From: Agrococcus baldri
GTDB taxonomy: Bacteria; Actinomycetota; Actinomycetes; Actinomycetales; Microbacteriaceae
Length of the DNA stretch: 64,000 nucleotides
NCBI GenBank assembly: GCA_900114805.1
Contig: FOZN01000002.1
Location: 682,001 to 746,000, forward strand
Reading direction: 5' to 3'
The notes under the pieces were generated by a model. That model was not told the DNA's origin. It worked only from the letters and a program-made list of their open reading frames with translations, and made no database searches. This document shows, piece after piece, positions 58,653 to 64,000 of this stretch; the first letter of the stretch is position 1, and every line of letters begins with the position of its first letter. The translations under genes were made by a program, and so were the position numbers.

Positions 58653-59834
58653 CTAGACCGTGCCGATGACGAGCGTGCCGTGGTAGTCGAGCACTCCGCC
58701 GTTGCCGGAGACGAGCACGCGGTCGTGCTTCTCGACCTGGCGCTCGCCGGCCTGGCCGCGCGCCTGGATGATGGCTTCCGACAGCGGCGTCATCCCCCAC
58801 ATGTAGTAGGAGGAGAGCTGCCCACCGCCGGTGTTGAGCTTGAGCTTGCCGCCGGGCCCGAGCATCCCCGGCTCCGAGACGAATGCGCCGCCCTCGCCCT
58901 TGCCGCAGAACCCGTAGTCCTCGAGCGTGATGAGGGTCGTGAAGGAATAGCAGTCGTAGAGCTCGACGATGTCGATCTCATCCAGGCCCAGGCCGGCCAT
59001 CTCCAGCGCTCGGGGGCCAGAGCGAGCGGCTCCCGACACGATGCCGAAGTCGTCGTTGCGCATGCCGGTGCGACCCGGGTGCGCCTGCGCCCATCCGTAG
59101 ACGCCGACAGCCGGCTGCGCCAGCTCTGCAGCCCGCTCGGCGCTCGTGACGATGAGGGCGATGCCGCCATTGGAGACGAGGCAGCAGTCGAGCAGATGGA
59201 AGGGCTCCGAGATCCAGCGCGAGCTCTGGTGGTCCTCGAGCGTGATCGGATCCCGCAGCTGCGCGAGCGGGTTCATGACCGCCCAGTCGCGCTGGGCGAC
59301 GGCGATGTGGCCGAGCTGCTCGCTCGTCGTGCCGAACCGATCCATGTGGCGCCTGGCGGCGAGCGCGTACATGTTGTTCGCCGTGAGCGCGCCGCTGGTG
59401 CTCGTGATGGCATTCCAGCCGGCCGGCGTCGATGTCGCCTGCGAGGCGTACGCGGCGCCGCCACCTCGCCGCTCCTGCAGTGGTGCATCCGCCCAGACGA
59501 TCGCGATCGTCTCGGCGGTGCCCGCCGCGATTGCCATGGCCGCGTACTGCACGGTCTGCGCCGCAGACGATCCGTAGCCCTGCATCACCGTCAGCAGATT
59601 GAGATCCTCGAGACCCAGATCCGTCGCGAGCGACAGCGTCATCGCATTGGCGGGGCTGATCATGTCGCTGAGGCCGCCGGAGACGATGAGCCCGTCGATA
59701 TCGTCCAGCCGGAGGCCTGCGTCGGCAGCAGCCAGCCGCACGGCCTCGACGCCGAACTGGGGAGCGCTGCGACCGTAGACCTTCCCGAGCTCGGTGATGC
59801 CGAGCCCGACGACGGCTGCCTTCGCGGCGCTCAC
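58653..59834 (-). CDS. Thiolase-fold protein, Ltp2-like retro-aldolase candidate
   Basis: A 393-residue thiolase-superfamily protein of the SCP-x/Ltp2 branch. The nucleophilic Cys is replaced: QGYGSSAAQTV (residues 85-95) stands where CSSG-type loops sit. The GHPxGxSG His/Cys motif near the end is also lost (NTGGGQLSSYYMWGMTPLSE, residues 335-352). Two Tyr residues, Tyr293 (ELYDCYSF) and Tyr343/344 (SSYYMW), fall where the essential Tyr294 and Tyr344 of Ltp2 are, as I recall. So it is probably not a thiolase but a retro-aldolase acting with DUF35. It overlaps the enoyl-CoA hydratase stop (ATGA). Confidence 0.75.
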   Translation of the reverse strand: MSAAKAAVVGLGITELGKVYGRSAPQFGVEAVRLAAADAGLRLDDIDGLIVSGGLSDMISPANAMTLSLATDLGLEDLNLLTVMQGYGSSAAQTVQYAAMAIAAGTAETIAIVWADAPLQERRGGGAAYASQATSTPAGWNAITSTSGALTANNMYALAARRHMDRFGTTSEQLGHIAVAQRDWAVMNPLAQLRDPITLEDHQSSRWISEPFHLLDCCLVSNGGIALIVTSAERAAELAQPAVGVYGWAQAHPGRTGMRNDDFGIVSGAARSGPRALEMAGLGLDEIDIVELYDCYSFTTLITLEDYGFCGKGEGGAFVSEPGMLGPGGKLKLNTGGGQLSSYYMWGMTPLSEAIIQARGQAGERQVEKHDRVLVSGNGGVLDYHGTLVIGTV

Positions 59835-60664
59835 CGGCCGGTCCAGACGGGCTGTCGCTTCTCGGCGAACGCGCGGGGGCCCTCCGCAGCGTCTTCGCTC
59901 GCCATGAGCACGGCGCCCTGACCCTCGGATCGTGCCCAGTCGTCCTCGTCGCGCTCGACGTGGCCGTCGGTGATGCCCTTCGCGATGCGCTTCGAGACCT
60001 GCACTGCGACCGGAGCGTTCGCGGTGATGCGGTCGGCGAGCGCGAAGGCGGCCGGCAGCAGGTCGTCGTACGAGACGACCTGGTTCACCAGCCCGAGCTC
60101 GAGGGCGCGGGCCGCAGTGATGGGCTCGCCCGTCAGGATCATCTCCATCGCGATCTTCTTCGGGATCTGCTGACCGAGGCGGAAGGTGCCGCCCGCGCCC
60201 GCGTAGATGCCGCGCTTGACCTCCGGCAGCCCGAGCTGCGCGCTGTCGACGGCGATGGCGAGGTCGGCGTGGAGGATGAACTCGGTGCCACCACCGAGGG
60301 CGAAGCCGTTGACGGCAGCGATCACGGGCTTCGAGATGTGATGCTTCACGAAGCCGCCGAAGCCCCAGGCGTCGATCTCTGGAGCGATGTTCGCGAAGTC
60401 GCCCCGGGCCACAGCCTTGAGGTCAGCGCCTGCACAGAAGGATTTGTCGCCGGCGCCGGTGAGGATGACGACCCAGATGTCATGGTCGTGCTCGGCGATC
60501 TCGAGCGCCTCTCCGATGCCGACGAAGACGTCGGGATTCACTGCGTTGCGCGCTTCAGGCCGGTCGATCGTGACGAGGAGCACGTGGTCGACGCGCTCTG
60601 CGCGGACGGTGCCGTTGCCGCCGATCTCGACCGGCCGCGAATCCTGGATGGTTGCGTATGTCAT
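59831..60664 (-). CDS. Enoyl-CoA hydratase
   Basis: A 277-residue crotonase-fold enzyme. KSFCAGADLKAVARGDF near 75 is the CoA-binding/oxyanion loop, and both catalytic glutamates are present: Glu128 in FALGGGTEFI and Glu148 in LGLPEVKRG. GAGGTFRLGQQIPKKIAMEM follows. It should add water to an alpha,beta-unsaturated acyl-CoA, making the beta-hydroxyacyl-CoA that a retro-aldolase could cleave. It is the first gene of the minus-strand acyl-CoA operon and overlaps the thiolase-like gene by four bases; divergent from the LysR gene. Confidence 0.88.
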   Translation of the reverse strand: MTYATIQDSRPVEIGGNGTVRAERVDHVLLVTIDRPEARNAVNPDVFVGIGEALEIAEHDHDIWVVILTGAGDKSFCAGADLKAVARGDFANIAPEIDAWGFGGFVKHHISKPVIAAVNGFALGGGTEFILHADLAIAVDSAQLGLPEVKRGIYAGAGGTFRLGQQIPKKIAMEMILTGEPITAARALELGLVNQVVSYDDLLPAAFALADRITANAPVAVQVSKRIAKGITDGHVERDEDDWARSEGQGAVLMASEDAAEGPRAFAEKRQPVWTGR

Positions 60665-60807
60665 GCGGATCCTCGCTCATCGTTGAGAGATGCCGTCGCA
60701 GCGGCAAGTGGGCCCATGCTGACATGGCGCCGTGTAGCAGCACATCGCAAGAGTTCGAGCGATGACATGCCAAGAGGCGTGCAGCACACGTGCCAGCCAT
60801 TGACAGG

Positions 60808-60819
60808 TATGCTCGGGCC
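60808..60819 (+). promoter_or_regulatory. Leaderless -10 element for LysR gene
   Basis: TATGCT (60808-60813) lies six bases before ATG 60820 with no ribosome-binding site, as at the other leaderless starts in this window. No good -35 is seen at the right distance; TTGACA at 60800-60805 is too close. The 155-base divergent region also holds a CACGTG palindrome (60787-60792). Confidence 0.4.
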
Positions 60820-61701
60820 ATGGAGCTCAGCCATCTTCGGGTCTTCGTCGCCGTCGCCCGCCACAGCAACATCACTCGGGCAGCGACGTCGCTGCACTTG
60901 ACGCCCTCGCCGGTGAGCCGCACGATCCGCGAACTCGAGCGCGAGATCGGTTCCCGGTTGTTCGAGCGCAGCTACCACTCGCTCGAGCTGACGCCGGCGG
61001 GCGACGAACTGCTGCCTTCGGCGGTCGAGATGCTTCGGATTGCGGGAGAGATCCTCGGCGAACCTCGTCCGCCGCTGCGGCTGGGGGCGACGCCTTGGGC
61101 GCCGAGCCGATTCGCGAAGCGGCTGCGCGCGGCCGCCGACGAGGCCTGGGATGGCCCGATCGAGTTCGAGGAGGCAATGTCGAGCGAGCTGCTGCCGAAG
61201 CTGAAGTTCGGCGAGCTCGACGCCGTGCTGGTGCATCTGCCGGTCGACATGCCCGGAGTCGAGAGCCGGGTCGTCGCGGAGTACCACCTGGAGCTCGCAC
61301 GCTTTCCGCGATCCGCCGACGCGCAGGAGCGCGAGTCGCCCGGCTCCGAGACCGTGCTGATCCTGCCGATCGTGCTGCAACGGCGCACGATGGAGCACAC
61401 CGTCACACTGCTCAACGACGCCGGTTACACACATGTCGAGGAGATCGCCTTCTCGGACCTGCTGACCGTCGGCCCCCGGATGCGCCGCACAGGGGCGTCC
61501 CTCATGACCACACGCGCCACCGACACTCCGATCGGGGCGCTCGTCGACATGGACGAGCTCGAGTTCCGAAAGCTCGGCTCCGGTGACGACAGCCTGCAGC
61601 TGGGGCTGGTCACGCGCACCACCGAAGCGCGCATCGCGCCCGTGCTCCTGCAGATCGCTCACATGCTCGCACCTGCAGGGAGCAAGCCAGAAGTCATCTG
61701 A
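60820..61701 (+). CDS. LysR-family regulator
   Basis: A 293-residue LysR-type activator. The N-terminal helix-turn-helix is typical (MELSHLRVFVAVARHSNITR, AATSLHLTPSPVSRTIRELE, REIGSRLFERSYHSLELTPA), followed by a substrate-binding domain (PPLRLGATPWAPSRFAKRLR, KFGELDAVLVHLPV). It is divergent from the enoyl-CoA hydratase operon and co-directional with the CoA-transferase, so it likely controls both. The ligand may be the free acid or its CoA ester. The frame is open upstream; ATG 60820 fits family length and the -10 six bases before it. Confidence 0.85.
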   Translation: MELSHLRVFVAVARHSNITRAATSLHLTPSPVSRTIRELEREIGSRLFERSYHSLELTPAGDELLPSAVEMLRIAGEILGEPRPPLRLGATPWAPSRFAKRLRAAADEAWDGPIEFEEAMSSELLPKLKFGELDAVLVHLPVDMPGVESRVVAEYHLELARFPRSADAQERESPGSETVLILPIVLQRRTMEHTVTLLNDAGYTHVEEIAFSDLLTVGPRMRRTGASLMTTRATDTPIGALVDMDELEFRKLGSGDDSLQLGLVTRTTEARIAPVLLQIAHMLAPAGSKPEVI

Positions 61702-61786
61702 GCGCCTGCATGCTAATCAGTAGCACGCACAGGCCCTCTCGCTTGCGATGTACAAGCAGGCTCCGTGTCGGCAACCATGTCGTCAC

Positions 61787-61809
61787 GCGCAACTCGAAGA
61801 CGAGTTGTG
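61787..61809. promoter_or_regulatory. Inverted repeat upstream of CoA-transferase gene
   Basis: CAACTCG (61790-61796) pairs perfectly with CGAGTTG (61801-61807) around a 4-base loop, extending to 9 of 10 bases with the flanks. It lies 88 bases after the LysR stop and 25 bases before the CoA-transferase start. It could be an operator, a LysR-gene terminator or an attenuator. Confidence 0.4.
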
Positions 61810-61833
61810 CTCGTGACAATCGTGGAGGCGTCG

Positions 61834-64000
61834 ATGATGACCCAGGAGAAGCTGCCGCTGCATGCCGTGCGCGTGCTCGATCTGACGGACGGCTTCGGTG
61901 AGCTGACAACCCGCTACCTCGCGGACCTCGGCGCCGATGTCGTGCGCGTCGAGTGGGATGCGCAGAGCGCGAGCCGCACGCACGAGCCCGTGGTGCGCGG
62001 CACGAGCACCTACCACGAGGCGTTCAACGCCAACAAGCGATCGCTTCGGCTCGACCTGCGCGAGCCAGAGGACCGTCGAGTCTTCGACGGCCTGCTGGCC
62101 AAGGTCGACATCGTGGTCACCTCGTTCGCACCGCGCGTGCTCGCCGAGCTCGATCTCGAACCGGCGCGGCTGCGGGAGGGCAATCCGCATCTCGTCGCCG
62201 TCGCGCTGACGCACTTCGGACTCACGGGTCCGTGGCGCGACTGGGAGGCGACAGAGTGGACGCACCTCGCGCTCGGAGGAGCCCTGTCGCGCTCGGGAGC
62301 GCCGGGCCGCGAGCCGCTGCTGCCGCCGCTGGACACCGCGATGCACGGGGCCGCGGTCCAGGCGGCGTGGGCGACGATCGCCGCCTACAGCAACCGCCTC
62401 GTCCACGGCACCGGCGACGTCGTCGACGTCTCCGCGCTCGAGGCGGTCGTGCAGGTGCTCGACCCCGGCTACGGCATGGCGGGGTCGGCATCGGGCGGCA
62501 TGCCCGCCGCGGACGGCCCGCGCGGTCGCACCGACAGCTCCTTCCGCTACCCGTTCTTCCAGGCGAGCGACGGCGCCGTGCGCATCACGATCCTCAGCCC
62601 GCGCCAGTGGGCGGGCATGTTCGCATGGCTCGGCAGCCCGGAGCAGTTCGCGGGGGAGGAGTGGGTGGGCCTCGGGCATCGCTTCGCCAACAGCGACACG
62701 CTCTACCCCGAGATCCAGAAGCTCTTCTCCACGCTGACGCGCGCCGAGATCATCTCGGGGGCCGCGACCCACGGCATCCCCGCCGCATCCGTGCTGCTGC
62801 CTGCCGAGATCCTCCAGAACGAGCACTACGCGGCCCGTGGCGCATTCCGCGAGATCGAGACCGCCGCAGGCACGGCGCAGGTGGTCGACGGTCTCGTCGA
62901 GATCGATGACGAGCGCGCTGGCATCCGCACGCCGGCGCCCGAGCTCGGTGCCGACTCGATGGCGGTGCTCGAAGAGTACGCCGCGGCGCGGCCCGAGCCC
63001 GAGATCGGACCGTTCGGCACGGCACCGAGCGAGCAGCCGGACATGCCGTTCGCCGGTGTGCGAGTGCTCGACTTCGGCGTGATCGTGGCCGGCGGCGAGG
63101 GCGGCAGGCTCTTCGGCGACCTCGGCGCCGACGTGATCAAAGTCGAGAACCAGGCGGTGCCGGACGGCTCACGCCAGAGTCAGGATGGCGCGGTGCTCAG
63201 CCCGGTGTTCAGCTGGGGGAACCGCAACAAGGACAGCCTGGGCATCGACGTGCGCTCAGAGGAGGGCGCGGCGCTGATGCGCCAGCTGGTGGCAGAGGCC
63301 GACATCATCCTCTCCAACTTCAAGCCGGGCACGCTCGATCGTCTCGGGCTGGGCTATGCGCAGCTGCGGGAGATCAACGCGGGCATCATCACCGTGGAGT
63401 CGAGTGCTTTCGGGCACACCGGTCCATGGTCGGTCAACCCGGGCTACGGACCGATCGTGCGCGCCGCCGTGGGCGTCGCGGGGCTCTGGCAGTACCACGA
63501 CGACCCGAGCCGCTACTACGACGACGTGACGATCTACCCCGACCACGCGGCGGCGCGGGCCATGGCAGTGGCCGCGGCCGCTGCGCTCATCCGGCGCCGC
63601 GCGACGGGCATCGGCGGCACCGTCCGCCTCGCGCAGACCGAGGTCTCGCTGTCGCAGCACGCGCACCGGTTCGCAGCCGAGTCGCTCCAGCCCGGCACGA
63701 CGGCCGTCGTGGGCAATATCGGCGCCGGGGACGCACCGCGCGGGGTCTACGCGGCGCAGGGCGACGATGAATGGGTCGTGGTGGATGTGCGCACCGACGC
63801 GCACTTCCGCGCACTCGCCGACGTGACCGGTCTCGATGCCGCCGATGCGCGGTTCGCGAGCAGTGCCGATCGCGCCGCACATCGCACGGAGATCGACGAC
63901 GTCGTCGCGCCCTGGATCGCCGAGCGCGACCCAGCCGCCGCGATGGAGGTCCTGCAGGCCGCAGGCGTGCCAGCGGGGAAGATGACTCGGCTCGACGAGT
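61834..64000 (+). CDS. CaiB/BaiF CoA-transferase, tandem two-domain (partial)
   Basis: The 3' end runs off the window; 722 codons are present. Two copies of the class III CoA-transferase domain are fused. Copy 1 starts VRVLDLTDGFGELTTRYLAD, LGADVVRVEW, with HFGLTGPWRDWEATEWTHLA; copy 2 starts near residue 408 (VRVLDFGVIVAGGEGGRLFG, LGADVIKVEN) with FGHTGPWSVNPGYG. In the active copy an Asp near the middle forms the acyl anhydride; in copy 2 YDDVTIYPDHAAARAMA offers candidates. The enzyme would move CoA from a donor to the imported acid, giving the substrate of the enoyl-CoA hydratase. GGAGG five bases before ATG 61834 sets the start. Tandem fusions of this kind are known in actinobacteria. 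Confidence 0.88.
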   Translation, partial: MMTQEKLPLHAVRVLDLTDGFGELTTRYLADLGADVVRVEWDAQSASRTHEPVVRGTSTYHEAFNANKRSLRLDLREPEDRRVFDGLLAKVDIVVTSFAPRVLAELDLEPARLREGNPHLVAVALTHFGLTGPWRDWEATEWTHLALGGALSRSGAPGREPLLPPLDTAMHGAAVQAAWATIAAYSNRLVHGTGDVVDVSALEAVVQVLDPGYGMAGSASGGMPAADGPRGRTDSSFRYPFFQASDGAVRITILSPRQWAGMFAWLGSPEQFAGEEWVGLGHRFANSDTLYPEIQKLFSTLTRAEIISGAATHGIPAASVLLPAEILQNEHYAARGAFREIETAAGTAQVVDGLVEIDDERAGIRTPAPELGADSMAVLEEYAAARPEPEIGPFGTAPSEQPDMPFAGVRVLDFGVIVAGGEGGRLFGDLGADVIKVENQAVPDGSRQSQDGAVLSPVFSWGNRNKDSLGIDVRSEEGAALMRQLVAEADIILSNFKPGTLDRLGLGYAQLREINAGIITVESSAFGHTGPWSVNPGYGPIVRAAVGVAGLWQYHDDPSRYYDDVTIYPDHAAARAMAVAAAAALIRRRATGIGGTVRLAQTEVSLSQHAHRFAAESLQPGTTAVVGNIGAGDAPRGVYAAQGDDEWVVVDVRTDAHFRALADVTGLDAADARFASSADRAAHRTEIDDVVAPWIAERDPAAAMEVLQAAGVPAGKMTRLDE

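Noticed and set aside
58653-59834. Acetyl-CoA acetyltransferase (ordinary thiolase)
   Set aside because: The catalytic Cys and the final GHPxGxSG motif are both missing, while a DUF35 partner and Ltp2-like Tyr residues are present.

Overview
This 64 kb window is GC-rich and tightly packed. It reads as the chromosome of a Gram-positive actinobacterium, most likely in the family Microbacteriaceae (Agrococcus-like). The signs are the very common GGATGCG/CGCATCC words, the palindromic GGTCGAGTAG...TATCGAGACC repeat family, several promoters that appear to give leaderless mRNAs, and the gene repertoire. The genus is an inference. I saw no rRNA, tRNA or CRISPR array.

Layout. 0-13 kb: the tail of an ABC permease, a propeller lipoprotein, an aldehyde dehydrogenase module (DUF779 protein, dehydrogenase, GAF/winged-helix regulator), a lipase-maturation-factor-like membrane protein, a phytoene-desaturase-family oxidoreductase, small unknown genes and a cytochrome P450. 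13.8-22.5 kb: an eight-gene sugar-acid operon (MFS importer, phosphotriesterase-fold lactonase, UlaD-like decarboxylase homologue, PfkB kinase, split transketolase, AraD/UlaF and UlaE epimerases) divergent from a SorC-type regulator. It looks like an ascorbate/ketogulonate-type route to pentose phosphates without a PTS, but its UlaD-like enzyme has lost key active-site residues. 22.5-26.6 kb: accessory unknowns (ScoMcrA-head-like protein, TM2 protein, DUF429, EcsC-like). 26.7-30.3 kb: a LacI regulator with a clear operator, a DapA-superfamily aldolase/lyase, and an Nramp-fold transporter lacking the metal-binding residues.

30.3-38.4 kb: a defence-like island with a PLD-SF2 helicase translationally coupled to a large adenine-specific DNA methyltransferase, followed by a possible UDG-fold protein. 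38.4-42.5 kb: a SigJ-type sigma factor beside an NAD-binding oxidoreductase gene broken by one in-frame stop, then a quinone oxidoreductase and a stress-type SDR. 42.6-48 kb: a GntR-controlled cluster (beta-hydroxyacid dehydrogenase, aldehyde dehydrogenase, MBL-fold lactonase, MHS transporter) with two palindromic operators and a leaderless promoter.

48-52 kb: NYN nuclease, a coiled-coil membrane protein, a SAM-I/IV-type riboswitch in front of an unknown gene, a 33-bp tandem repeat, VanZ-like and Fic proteins. 51.9-56.7 kb: oleA-oleBC-oleD for head-to-head long-chain olefins, with two copies of the family repeat inside the oleBC reading frame. 56.8-64 kb: an acyl-CoA catabolic cluster (MFS transporter, DUF35 protein, thiolase-fold protein without catalytic Cys, enoyl-CoA hydratase, LysR regulator, tandem CoA-transferase running off the window). 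It probably activates, hydrates and then retro-aldol-cleaves an unsaturated acid.

The best candidates for something new are the riboswitch-controlled orphan gene at 49.5 kb, the Ula-like operon with an altered decarboxylase, the metal-site-less Nramp/DapA pair, the repeat-bearing oleBC fusion and the retro-aldolase-type acyl-CoA cluster.
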